DNA of 22,661 bases, taken from assembly GCA_002335945.1 (NCBI GenBank), contig DDDD01000179.1, positions 9,799-32,459 of the forward strand, given 5' to 3'. The notes below the pieces were generated by a model, which saw only the letters and a list, made by a program, of their open reading frames with translations, did no database searches and was not told the origin of the DNA. Position numbers and translations under genes: made by a program. Within the stretch, counting starts at the first letter, position 1. Each line of letters opens with the position of its first letter. Source of the DNA: Porticoccaceae bacterium UBA1989 (GTDB taxonomy: Bacteria > Pseudomonadota > Gammaproteobacteria > Pseudomonadales > Porticoccaceae). Positions 7,440-14,258 of the stretch are shown here, in pieces.

Positions 7440-7970
7440 TTATTGGTCCTCTAAATCGGCTTCAAGCTGTTCTATTTCGTAGAGCAGCTTGGCTGAAAAT
7501 TGCATTTTGGCGACACTATTAAGGGCGTCATCATAGTTGTCGCACTGATACTCTGCCTGAAAATCCATCTGCTGTTGGCTATAGGCGGATTCAACGCCGC
7601 TGCGCAAGCCATCCAACGCAGCAAAGGGGTCCGCGGCATTAGGTGCCTCAGAAAGTGCTTCCCGCAACTCTATCTGCTGCATTAAAAAGGCACCGTCGCT
7701 GGTGATGTGACTGTCTTGACTCGCATCAATCTGCTTGAGTTCCAGCAGGTATTGGGCACGCTTTAAAGGCGATTTCAGGGTGTCGTAGGCTTGATTGATC
7801 AACGACGCAGTCTGCACAGCAAGGCGTTTTTCAACAGTACCTTTGCTGGCATAGCGATCGGGATGAAATTCTTGCTGTAGCTTGCGGTACATGGCATCAA
7901 GATGGCTGCGCTCTACCTGCCAGGCGACAGGAATAGAGAAAATCTCAAAGAAATCACTGGAAAGTTTCAC
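7440..7970 (-). CDS. hscB: HscB, J-domain co-chaperone of HscA
   Basis: HscB (Hsc20) is the J-protein that brings IscU to HscA and stimulates its ATPase. The J-domain with the HPD motif (residues 36-38, QEFHPDRYAS) is followed by the IscU-binding three-helix domain, with FLMQQIELREAL typical of the family. I use the GTG at 7970, giving 176 residues, which matches E. coli HscB (171) and the family start just before DFFEIF. It leaves a 37-base gap after iscA, with CAGG about 11 bases upstream. An ATG at 8069 would give 209 residues, but it overlaps iscA by 62 bases and adds 33 residues without family resemblance. The function is certain and the start fairly likely. Confidence 0.88.
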   Translation of the reverse strand: MKLSSDFFEIFSIPVAWQVERSHLDAMYRKLQQEFHPDRYASKGTVEKRLAVQTASLINQAYDTLKSPLKRAQYLLELKQIDASQDSHITSDGAFLMQQIELREALSEAPNAADPFAALDGLRSGVESAYSQQQMDFQAEYQCDNYDDALNSVAKMQFSAKLLYEIEQLEADLEDQ

Positions 7971-8007
7971 TGGGTCATCAACCTGTCTAGTGCCTGCGCC
8001 AGAGCGA

Positions 8008-8331
8008 TTAAACGTGGAAGCTTTCGCCGCAACCACATTCATCTTTAACATTGGGGTTCTTAAACTCAAACCCCTCGTTTAACCCTTCTTTAACGTAGTC
8101 TAGCTCGGTACCGTCGAGGTACAACAAACTTTTTGGGTCAATAATCAGCTTTATGTCACCACAGTGAAACACTTTATCTTCGGTGGCCGCATCATCAACA
8201 AACTCCAGCACATAAGAAAGGCCAGAGCAGCCCGTGGTGCGCACACCCAAACGAATACCCACGCCTTTGGCGCGGTGTTCAAGATGCTTAACAACATGCT
8301 GCTCGGCAGCTGGGGTCATGGTGATAGCCAT
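8008..8331 (-). CDS. iscA: IscA, A-type Fe-S carrier
   Basis: IscA of 107 residues is the A-type carrier that accepts iron or clusters and hands them to target proteins, especially [4Fe-4S] enzymes. The three conserved cysteines are present: Cys35 (TTGCSGLSY), Cys99 and Cys101 (CGCGESF), in the same places as in E. coli IscA. The length is that of E. coli IscA (107). It begins 3 bases after iscU and is followed by hscB, the standard order. Confidence 0.98.
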   Translation of the reverse strand: MAITMTPAAEQHVVKHLEHRAKGVGIRLGVRTTGCSGLSYVLEFVDDAATEDKVFHCGDIKLIIDPKSLLYLDGTELDYVKEGLNEGFEFKNPNVKDECGCGESFHV

Positions 8332-8334
8332 TAT

Positions 8335-8718
8335 TTATTTGCCCTGCTTTTCTCTAACGTCACGCACTGCAGCTTTAATGGCGTCTTCGGCCAGTACTGA
8401 GCAGTGAATTTTTACTGGCGGTAGGGCCAGCTCTTCAGCAATCTCGGTATTTTTAATCTGTGCAGCAGCATCAATGTGCTGACCCTTAACCCATTCGGTT
8501 AATAATGAGCTTGAGGCAATCGCCGAACCACAGCCGTAGGTTTTAAACTTAGCATCTTCAATGATGCCTTGATCGTTAACCTGTATCTGAAGACGCATAA
8601 CGTCGCCACAGGCCGGCGCGCCGACCATGCCAGTACCGACAAATTTTGAACTGTCGTCTAGCTTGCCAACGTTGCGTGGATTTTCGTAATGATCAATAAC
8701 TTTTTCGCTGTAAGCCAT
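8335..8718 (-). CDS. iscU: IscU, Fe-S cluster scaffold
   Basis: IscU of 127 residues is the scaffold on which IscS-derived sulfur and iron are built into [2Fe-2S] clusters. Cluster ligands Cys37, Cys63 and Cys106, and Asp39 (GAPACGDVM), are present, as is the LPPVK motif (99-103) that HscA binds. The first block MAYSEKVIDHYENPRNVG is diagnostic. It lies 40 bases after iscS and 3 bases before iscA in the isc operon. Confidence 0.99.
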   Translation of the reverse strand: MAYSEKVIDHYENPRNVGKLDDSSKFVGTGMVGAPACGDVMRLQIQVNDQGIIEDAKFKTYGCGSAIASSSLLTEWVKGQHIDAAAQIKNTEIAEELALPPVKIHCSVLAEDAIKAAVRDVREKQGK

Positions 8719-8758
8719 GTTGATGACTCCTAATTATCTTAAACTTTAAAAGCAACGC

Positions 8759-9973
8759 TTAGTGCGCTGCCCACTCTACGGTACTCAGGTCGACGCCATC
8801 TTGGAACATGTCCCATAGTGGCGACAGTTCACGTAGTTTTTCAACTGCGTGACGAACCTTACCAATGGCATCTTTTATATCTTGCTCGCTGGTATAGCGA
8901 CCAATACTAAAACGGATTGAACTGTGGGCCATCTCGTCATTCAGACCCAGAGCACGCAGTACATAGGACGGCTCAAGGCTAGCTGAGGTACAGGCTGAAC
9001 CTGAGGATACGGCCAGATCACGCAGGGCCATAATCAGTGACTCACCCTCGACAAAGGCAAAACTAATATTGACGATACCTGGAACATGCTGGTCTTCAGA
9101 ACCATTCAGGTAAACCTCTTCCATATCGGAGACACCTTCCCACAGCTGAGTGCGAAGTGCGTCGATACGCGCAGACTCTTCGGCGAGGTTTTTAAAGCCC
9201 AATTTAAAGGCTTCGCCCATGCCAACAATTTGGTGCGTCGGTAATGTGCCAGAACGCATGCCGCGCTCATGACCGCCGCCGTGCATCTGTGCTTCGATAC
9301 GGACGCGAGGCTTGCGACGCACATAGAGTGCACCTATGCCTTTGGGGCCATAAATTTTGTGGGCCGAGAATGACATCATATCCACATACATGGCTTCGAC
9401 ATCAATGGGTGTCTTGCCTGCGCTCTGGGCCGCATCCACATGGAAGAAAACTTTGCGCTCGCGGCAGATTTTGCCAATCGCAGCAATGTCGTTCAGTGTT
9501 CCCAGCTCGTTATTCACATGCATGATTGAAACAACAGTGGTGTCTTCGCGAATCGCGTCGGCAACCATCTGTGGCTGAATCAGGCCGTTTGAATCTGGAT
9601 CAAGGTAAGTGACTTCCCAGCCTTCGCGCTCTAACTGGCGAGTAGTATCCAGCACAGCTTTGTGCTCGATTCTCGAGGTAATAACATGTTTGCCCTTGCG
9701 CTGGTTAAAGTGCGCACAGCCTTTAATTGCAAGGTTGTTGGCCTCTGTAGCGCCACTTGTCCAAACGATTTCGCGAGGATCAGCACCAATTAAGGTAGCG
9801 ACATCAGTTCGCGCATCTTCAACGGCAGCTTCTGCCTGCCAGCCGAATACATGTGATCGCGACGCGGGATTGCCAAATTGACCGGTTGGGGTCAAAAATT
9901 GCATCATTTTATCTGCAACAATCGGGTCTACCGGTGTTGTGGAAGCGTAATCCAGATAAATGGGAAGGTTCAT
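8759..9973 (-). CDS. iscS: IscS, PLP-dependent cysteine desulfurase
   Basis: IscS of 404 residues takes sulfur from L-cysteine as a persulfide and feeds it to IscU and to tRNA-thiolation partners. The PLP lysine is Lys206 (SFSAHKIYGPKG), His104 is the catalytic histidine, and Cys328 in SSGSACTSASLEP is the persulfide cysteine on the mobile loop. Positions and length match E. coli IscS (404) exactly. It starts 14 bases after iscR and is the first structural gene of the operon. Confidence 0.99.
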   Translation of the reverse strand: MNLPIYLDYASTTPVDPIVADKMMQFLTPTGQFGNPASRSHVFGWQAEAAVEDARTDVATLIGADPREIVWTSGATEANNLAIKGCAHFNQRKGKHVITSRIEHKAVLDTTRQLEREGWEVTYLDPDSNGLIQPQMVADAIREDTTVVSIMHVNNELGTLNDIAAIGKICRERKVFFHVDAAQSAGKTPIDVEAMYVDMMSFSAHKIYGPKGIGALYVRRKPRVRIEAQMHGGGHERGMRSGTLPTHQIVGMGEAFKLGFKNLAEESARIDALRTQLWEGVSDMEEVYLNGSEDQHVPGIVNISFAFVEGESLIMALRDLAVSSGSACTSASLEPSYVLRALGLNDEMAHSSIRFSIGRYTSEQDIKDAIGKVRHAVEKLRELSPLWDMFQDGVDLSTVEWAAH

Positions 9974-9987
9974 TAATTACTCCAAAT

Positions 9988-10464
9988 TCAGCAGGCGCCA
10001 GCCTGCATGTTGTCATCTATAACCAACAGCTGCTCAATCTGCCGCTGGGCTATATGTTGTACGTTTCGTTTCGCGACTAGATCAGCGAGACTGATACCAT
10101 TTAGAAATCCGTGAATTTCTTTACTAAGATCGCTCCACAATGTGTGGGTCAAACAGATCTCGCCACCCTGACAGTCGCCTTTACCCTGACAGCTAGTCGT
10201 ATCTAAGGACTCATTGACTGCGTCGATAATCTCAGCAACAAATATACCGTCACTCCTGCGCCCCAACAGGTAACCACCGCCTGGGCCACGCACGCTAGAC
10301 ACTAAGCCAGCCTGACGTAAACCAGAAAATAACTGCTCAAGGTATGACAGGGAAATAGATTGACGCTCAGAAATACCCGCCAATGAAATTGGCTTGTCCT
10401 GAGCGTGCAGCGTCAAATCGAGCATTGCTGTTACTGCGTAGCGTCCTCGAGTTGTTAAGCGCAT
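9988..10464 (-). CDS. iscR: IscR, Rrf2-family [2Fe-2S] regulator of the isc operon
   Basis: IscR of 158 residues is the Rrf2-type winged-helix sensor that represses isc when it carries a [2Fe-2S] cluster. The start MRLTTRGRYAVTAMLDL and the recognition region up to VRGPGGGYLL are typical. Cluster ligands Cys92, Cys98 and Cys104 and His107 are all present (CQGKGDCQGGEICLTH). It is the first gene of the operon, reading from a promoter that carries a type 1 IscR site. In the Pseudomonas layout a cysE gene lies upstream between iscR and trmJ; none is present here. Confidence 0.99.
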   Translation of the reverse strand: MRLTTRGRYAVTAMLDLTLHAQDKPISLAGISERQSISLSYLEQLFSGLRQAGLVSSVRGPGGGYLLGRRSDGIFVAEIIDAVNESLDTTSCQGKGDCQGGEICLTHTLWSDLSKEIHGFLNGISLADLVAKRNVQHIAQRQIEQLLVIDDNMQAGAC

Positions 10465-10503
10465 ATCTATTATCCGTGAGTTCTCTTCCCGTTTAGGGTA
10501 GGA

Positions 10504-10532
10504 ATTATCTAATACCCGAGTATTTTAGTCAA
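10504..10532 (-). promoter_or_regulatory. isc operon promoter (sigma-70)
   Basis: On the minus strand a TTGACT -35 box (10527-10532) and a GATAAT -10 box (10504-10509) are spaced by 17 bases, about 40 bases upstream of the iscR ATG. Both hexamers are 5 of 6 to consensus. The IscR site covers the -35 and the spacer. Confidence 0.85.
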
Positions 10533-10536
10533 CTAA
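10512..10536 (-). promoter_or_regulatory. Type 1 IscR-binding site
   Basis: The 25-base element reads on the minus strand as TTAGTTGACT, then AAAAT, then ACTCGGGTAT. Compared with the E. coli type 1 consensus (ATASYYGACT, RWWWY, AGTCRRSTAT) I count 23 of 25 matches. It overlaps the -35 box and spacer, so cluster-loaded IscR bound here should block RNA polymerase. Basis: direct sequence match plus the known E. coli mechanism. Confidence 0.85.
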
Positions 10537-10557
10537 ATACCTGATCAATTTGATAGG

Positions 10558-11304
10558 TTATTTATTAATAATACGTTGAACCCTAGTTAAGAGACCACGG
10601 AGTATGGAAACTTCCATTTGATCCATCCGCGTGCGGTTAAATAACCTGCGCATACGGGTTAAAAGCTGCTTGGGGTTTTCGGGGTCATAAAAGCCAATTT
10701 CTTCCATGGTCTTGGCCAGATGCTCATGAAAGTACTCGAGGTCATCCGCGGTAACCGGGGGCTGATCCCATTCTGCCAGGGACGGCAGGTTGCCCTCTTC
10801 GTCGGACAGACTCGCCATACGAATTTCGTAGGCTAGCACCTGCACCGCCGTGGCCAGATTCAGCGAGCTGTATTCCGGATTTGAGGGGATATGTACATGG
10901 TAGTTACATTTTTGCAGCTCATCATTGGTCAGGCCGCGATCTTCACGACCAAACAGCAATGCCACATCATGGGTCTCTGATTCTTGCCAGATTCGAGCAC
11001 CGCATTCACGGGGATTAATCAGCGGCCAGGGAATTCTGCGTTCCCGAGCGCTGGTACCTACTACTAGGCCGCAGCCCGCGATAGCTTCATCAACAGACTC
11101 GACAATCTTGGCGTTGGTCAATACATCTCTAGCACCGGCCGCACGCCAAACAGCTCTTGGGGCTGGATATTCCCGGGGTTGAACCAGATAGAGCTCCGCG
11201 AGACCCATATTTTTCATGGCCCGCGCAGCACCGCCAATATTGCCCGGATGGGTGGTATTGACGAGTACTATTCGAATTTTTGCCTGACGTTCAGCGGTAG
11301 TCAC
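10558..11304 (-). CDS. trmJ: TrmJ, tRNA (cytidine/uridine-32 2'-O) methyltransferase
   Basis: TrmJ of 248 residues is a SPOUT-class methyltransferase that 2'-O-methylates position 32 of tRNAs. Family motifs are IRIVLVNTTHPGNIGGAARA (10-29), LVVGTSARERRIPWP, LFGREDRGLTNDEL (117-130) and the knot block NPEYSSLNLATAVQ (142-155); the C-terminal tail is shared with E. coli TrmJ. The start is a GTG with AAGGGG six bases upstream. It lies between iscR and suhB, as in Pseudomonas apart from the missing cysE, and is transcribed away from suhB from its own promoter. Confidence 0.96.
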   Translation of the reverse strand: MTTAERQAKIRIVLVNTTHPGNIGGAARAMKNMGLAELYLVQPREYPAPRAVWRAAGARDVLTNAKIVESVDEAIAGCGLVVGTSARERRIPWPLINPRECGARIWQESETHDVALLFGREDRGLTNDELQKCNYHVHIPSNPEYSSLNLATAVQVLAYEIRMASLSDEEGNLPSLAEWDQPPVTADDLEYFHEHLAKTMEEIGFYDPENPKQLLTRMRRLFNRTRMDQMEVSILRGLLTRVQRIINK

Positions 11305-11350
11305 ACAGAGCCCCTTTTAAATTAATGCTATGGCCTAAAAATTGGGCGCG

Positions 11351-11379
11351 AGTGTAGCAGAATCAGGCTTCTCTGGCAC
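11351..11379 (-). promoter_or_regulatory. Probable trmJ promoter
   Basis: On the minus strand GTGCCA (11374-11379) and TACACT (11351-11356), the latter with an extended TG one base upstream, are 17 bases apart. They sit in the 128-base gap shared with suhB and overlap the possible suhB promoter on the other strand. Motif match only. Confidence 0.5.
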
Positions 11380-11396
11380 AGTAGTTCTGTTACAAT
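11368..11396 (+). promoter_or_regulatory. Possible suhB promoter
   Basis: A good TACAAT -10 box lies at 11391-11396, 36 bases before the suhB ATG. The region 17 bases upstream (CTTCTC) is a poor -35 box. Its -35 overlaps the trmJ -35 on the opposite strand, so the two promoters would be back-to-back. Confidence 0.4.
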
Positions 11397-11432
11397 GCTC
11401 GCCGCTCTTTAAAGTCACTTGGAAACCGCCCT

Positions 11433-12236
11433 ATGCAACCTATGGTTAATATTGCCCTTCGCGCTGCCCGTCAGGCAGGCGAAATGATTGTTAAATCTGC
11501 CGATAACCTCGATTTAGTAAAGGTTGATGAAAAGGGAGCCCATGACTTTGTCACTGAAGTAGATCGCCGCTCAGAAGAAACCATTATCTACAATATAAAG
11601 AAAGCTTACCCAGACCATCGTTTTCTCGGTGAGGAAAGCGGCGTCAGCGGTAATCTTGAAAGTGACGTTGAATGGATTATTGACCCATTGGATGGCACCA
11701 CTAATTTTGTTCGCGGTATTCCCCATGTTGCCATCTCTATCGCCTGTCGTGTTAAGGGCCGATTAGAGCACGCAGTGATTCTTGAGCCATTCAAAAATGA
11801 AGAGTTTACCGCCAGTCGTGGTGGCGGAGCCAAATTAAATGGCCGCCGTATTCGAGTCTCTGGCCGTGCCGGCGAAGCTGGCGCCCTTTACGCGACGGGT
11901 ATTCCCTTTAGCGCACCCTCTTTTAATGAGATGGATAGCTACCTGGCCTGCATGCATGAATTTGCCAATAACTCTTCAGGCATTCGTCGTATGGGCGTGG
12001 CCTCGCTAGATCTGGCCTATGTAGCCGCTGGCCGCATGGATATGTTCTGGGAAATGTCTTTAAAGCCTTGGGATATTGCTGCTGGCGTACTGATCGTTCG
12101 CGAAGCTGGCGGTATGGTCAGTGATTTTCAAGGTGGCGAGAGATTTATGGATACGGGTCATATTCTGGCTTGCACACCCAAACTATTTAAGCCTTCACTG
12201 AAAGTACTTAGTAAGCACCTCAATCATATAAAATAG
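11433..12236 (+). CDS. suhB: SuhB, inositol-1-monophosphatase family protein
   Basis: SuhB of 267 residues belongs to the Mg-dependent, lithium-sensitive inositol monophosphatase family. The metal-binding motifs are GEESG (Glu67, 66-70), WIIDPLDGTTNF (81-92, with Asp84 and Asp87) and WDIAAG (213-218, Asp214). E. coli SuhB also acts as a non-enzymatic factor in rRNA antitermination by binding NusA, and the same may hold here. It is the only plus-strand gene in the left half of the window and lies divergent to trmJ. It converges with the HupE-like gene, 20 bases away. Length equals that of E. coli SuhB (267). Confidence 0.97.
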   Translation: MQPMVNIALRAARQAGEMIVKSADNLDLVKVDEKGAHDFVTEVDRRSEETIIYNIKKAYPDHRFLGEESGVSGNLESDVEWIIDPLDGTTNFVRGIPHVAISIACRVKGRLEHAVILEPFKNEEFTASRGGGAKLNGRRIRVSGRAGEAGALYATGIPFSAPSFNEMDSYLACMHEFANNSSGIRRMGVASLDLAYVAAGRMDMFWEMSLKPWDIAAGVLIVREAGGMVSDFQGGERFMDTGHILACTPKLFKPSLKVLSKHLNHIK

Positions 12237-12256
12237 TGTTTTCTAAAGAGCGTTTT

Positions 12257-13270
12257 CTAGATAAGAAATGCACTGCGCTCGAACAGCCAATAGGCGCTGC
12301 AAGTACCAATAGCATAGACCGCAATATCAGCAAGTCTCGATTGATGCTTGCTGATCACTGTCACTTTGGTCGCCACCATCACCAGGGCCAAAACGCCAAC
12401 AATAAAGGCCAACTGGCCTAACTCAACGCCAATATTAAAAAATAACAGTGCCTGTATCTTCATTGAGGCTGGCAAGCCAAGCTCCTGCAATACCACCGCA
12501 AAACCAAACCCATGGAGCAAACCAAATACTGCTGAGGCACTCACCGGATAGCGCCAGGTAAAGCTGTCTTTCTCACCCCCATGTCGATGCTTAATAATTT
12601 CCACGGCTAATAGCAAAATACTCAGGGCAATTAAAAGCTCAACCAGCTCAGTGGGTAAGCGAAAGATATTTAGCGTCGCAAGACTCAGGGTAATTGAATG
12701 GGCCACCGTGAAGCCGGTAACGGTGAGCAGCAAGCGTTTAAAGCTTCCCGCAATCATGATCAGACAGAGCACAAAGAGCAGATGATCTGTGCCCACAAGA
12801 ATATGTTCGATACCTGCCACTGTGTACTGTTTGGCCACATCAGCTGCAGATGAGGCCAGAGGCAGTTCGATACTGATTTTTTCTGGCCCAGAAAAAACCT
12901 GAACAGGATCCCCGACAAGTGGCTTAAATACTACCAATGAGGTCAGTGCTGGATTACTGCGCGGATAGATAAGATCGATGGAAAATACTGGATTTGCCTG
13001 AGCACAGCGATAGAACTTCTTGCCTACCAGACCGGCAGGTTGACCGCTAATACCGCCGCCAACGAGGCTACAGCTACTGTGATTGAGTTCAACAGCAGGC
13101 TCTTGCCCCCCAGGCATTACCGGAGGGATTTTCCATTTCAGTAAATACTCAGTGCTTTTTTGCTCAACAATCTCAACATAAACGGGGCGCGCCTCGTCTG
13201 CCCCAACGGGGCCGGCGATTAACCCTGCCAACCCTAAAAGCACTGATGCCAGTAAAAAAATCGGTCGCAT
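12257..13270 (-). CDS. HupE/UreJ-type membrane protein with periplasmic N-terminal domain
   Basis: This 337-residue protein has a Sec-type signal peptide (about 1-24, ending VGA|D), a roughly 120-residue periplasmic domain with two cysteines (Cys67, Cys89) that could form a disulfide, and a C-terminal bundle of about six or seven membrane helices from residue 150. The helices carry the HupE/UreJ motifs: GIEHILVGTDHLLF (153-166), FTVAHSITL (187-195), FGLLHGFGFA (249-258) and FNIGVELGQ (278-286). Classic HupE/UreJ proteins are nickel permeases or metallochaperones; this long variant (HupE/UreJ_2 type) has no known substrate that I can name. There is no hydrogenase or urease gene in the window. 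Its ATG overlaps the stop of the parvulin gene by one base (TAATG), so the two are translationally coupled. Metal transport is inferred from the histidine/aspartate motifs. Confidence 0.85.
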   Translation of the reverse strand: MRPIFLLASVLLGLAGLIAGPVGADEARPVYVEIVEQKSTEYLLKWKIPPVMPGGQEPAVELNHSSCSLVGGGISGQPAGLVGKKFYRCAQANPVFSIDLIYPRSNPALTSLVVFKPLVGDPVQVFSGPEKISIELPLASSAADVAKQYTVAGIEHILVGTDHLLFVLCLIMIAGSFKRLLLTVTGFTVAHSITLSLATLNIFRLPTELVELLIALSILLLAVEIIKHRHGGEKDSFTWRYPVSASAVFGLLHGFGFAVVLQELGLPASMKIQALLFFNIGVELGQLAFIVGVLALVMVATKVTVISKHQSRLADIAVYAIGTCSAYWLFERSAFLI

Positions 13271-14148
13271 TATTCTGGCTGACCCTGGTTGATGATCTTA
13301 TATTTCGCCATCAACTTATCGATCGCCTGACGCTTAGTCTGGCGCTGCTGCTCACGCTGAGCATCCGCAAATACCGCTGAGCTGCTTTCATCAAACCCGG
13401 GAATATAGGCGGGAGTATTCTTTTTTAGCAGGACCAGATGCCAACCATAGTTGGACTGCACTGGCCCCTGCCAGCTGTCAGAGATTTCAAATGCAAATAT
13501 CTGCTGCTGAAAGGCCTCACCAAAGTGACTGCCAATTTCATCGTCATCGCGATTAACATAGTTTCGGTTATAGAGAAAACGCTCGCCATAACGGGGCGCA
13601 TTTTCGAAGGGCACTAGCTCTGTATTTAAGGTTTGGAGTAACGCATCGGCAATCCCTTTGGCCTCTTCAACCGCACGGCTGTCACTGGAAATAAACACAT
13701 GGGTAAAGGTGGCGGAGGCTGGCTTTTTATACTCTTGCTTGTGCTCTGCGTAATAGGCCCGTAAATCATCTTCGGTCAGCGGCTGAGCTTCGTCATAAAA
13801 ACCCTGAGCCAGATAATCCATTTTTTGAATAAGGCGACGGCGAATAATTTGATCGTTTTTATTCAGGTTGAGTGCCATCGCTTCGCGAAATAACACCTCA
13901 TTGCGGGCATAGTCATCAGTAAGGCGCTGGCGATCTTCGACACTCATACCTTTTAGTGCCGCCATGGCCTCGGTAGGTTTGAACGTTTTAGCCTGGAGCT
14001 GCATAAATTGCAGCAGCACCTGATCATCAATCAAAATATTGTATTGCTCGTTGGCATAGTCATCGGCGTTGATAACACGCTCACCACCGAGCAAGACGAG
14101 AGCAATTAATAAAAATTGGACCAGAGGTTCTTTAAGTAAGTTACGCAT
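13270..14148 (-). CDS. Membrane-anchored parvulin-type peptidyl-prolyl isomerase (PpiC family)
   Basis: This 292-residue protein has one N-terminal membrane segment (about 8-22) after a short basic start, then an alpha-helical SurA/PrsA-like chaperone region (about 40-135) and a parvulin domain (about 145-245). The domain shows ATFTHVFIS, an FGEAFQQQIFAFE helix and the SNYGWHLVLL strand, with a polar tail (ADAQREQQRQTKRQ). It should act on the periplasmic side of the inner membrane as a foldase. It lies between the DUF3604 gene (110 bases upstream) and the HupE-like gene (one-base overlap), which suggests it helps fold one of these partners. The generic foldases SurA and PpiD are larger or differently built, so this is a dedicated version. 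The client is inference. Confidence 0.88.
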   Translation of the reverse strand: MRNLLKEPLVQFLLIALVLLGGERVINADDYANEQYNILIDDQVLLQFMQLQAKTFKPTEAMAALKGMSVEDRQRLTDDYARNEVLFREAMALNLNKNDQIIRRRLIQKMDYLAQGFYDEAQPLTEDDLRAYYAEHKQEYKKPASATFTHVFISSDSRAVEEAKGIADALLQTLNTELVPFENAPRYGERFLYNRNYVNRDDDEIGSHFGEAFQQQIFAFEISDSWQGPVQSNYGWHLVLLKKNTPAYIPGFDESSSAVFADAQREQQRQTKRQAIDKLMAKYKIINQGQPE

Positions 14149-14172
14149 AGATTCTTCTTCAGTAGAAACTGG

Positions 14173-14217
14173 CCTATACCTTCGTATTCAGACCAAAATA
14201 GTCATCGAAGGTATAGG
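14173..14217 (-). repeat. 12-bp inverted repeat between the DUF3604 gene and the parvulin gene
   Basis: Perfect complementary arms CCTATACCTTCG (14173-14184) and CGAAGGTATAGG (14206-14217) enclose a 21-base loop. A second TATACC copy just upstream on the minus strand (GGCTATACC) offers an alternative pairing with a bulge. No T run follows, so it is not an ordinary terminator. It could set the mRNA ratio or stability across the operon, or be a protein site. Confidence 0.6.
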
Positions 14218-14258
14218 TATAGCCTGAAGGCCGCAGCTATTCAACTTTTTTATTGGAT

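Noticed and set aside
7971..8069. ATG at 8069 as hscB start
   Set aside because: It would overlap iscA by 62 bases and add 33 residues unlike any HscB; the GTG at 7970 gives the family length.
12257..13270. Assigning the HupE-like gene to hydrogenase or urease maturation
   Set aside because: No hydrogenase, urease or nickel accessory gene is in the window, and the neighbours point to a periplasmic hydrolase instead.
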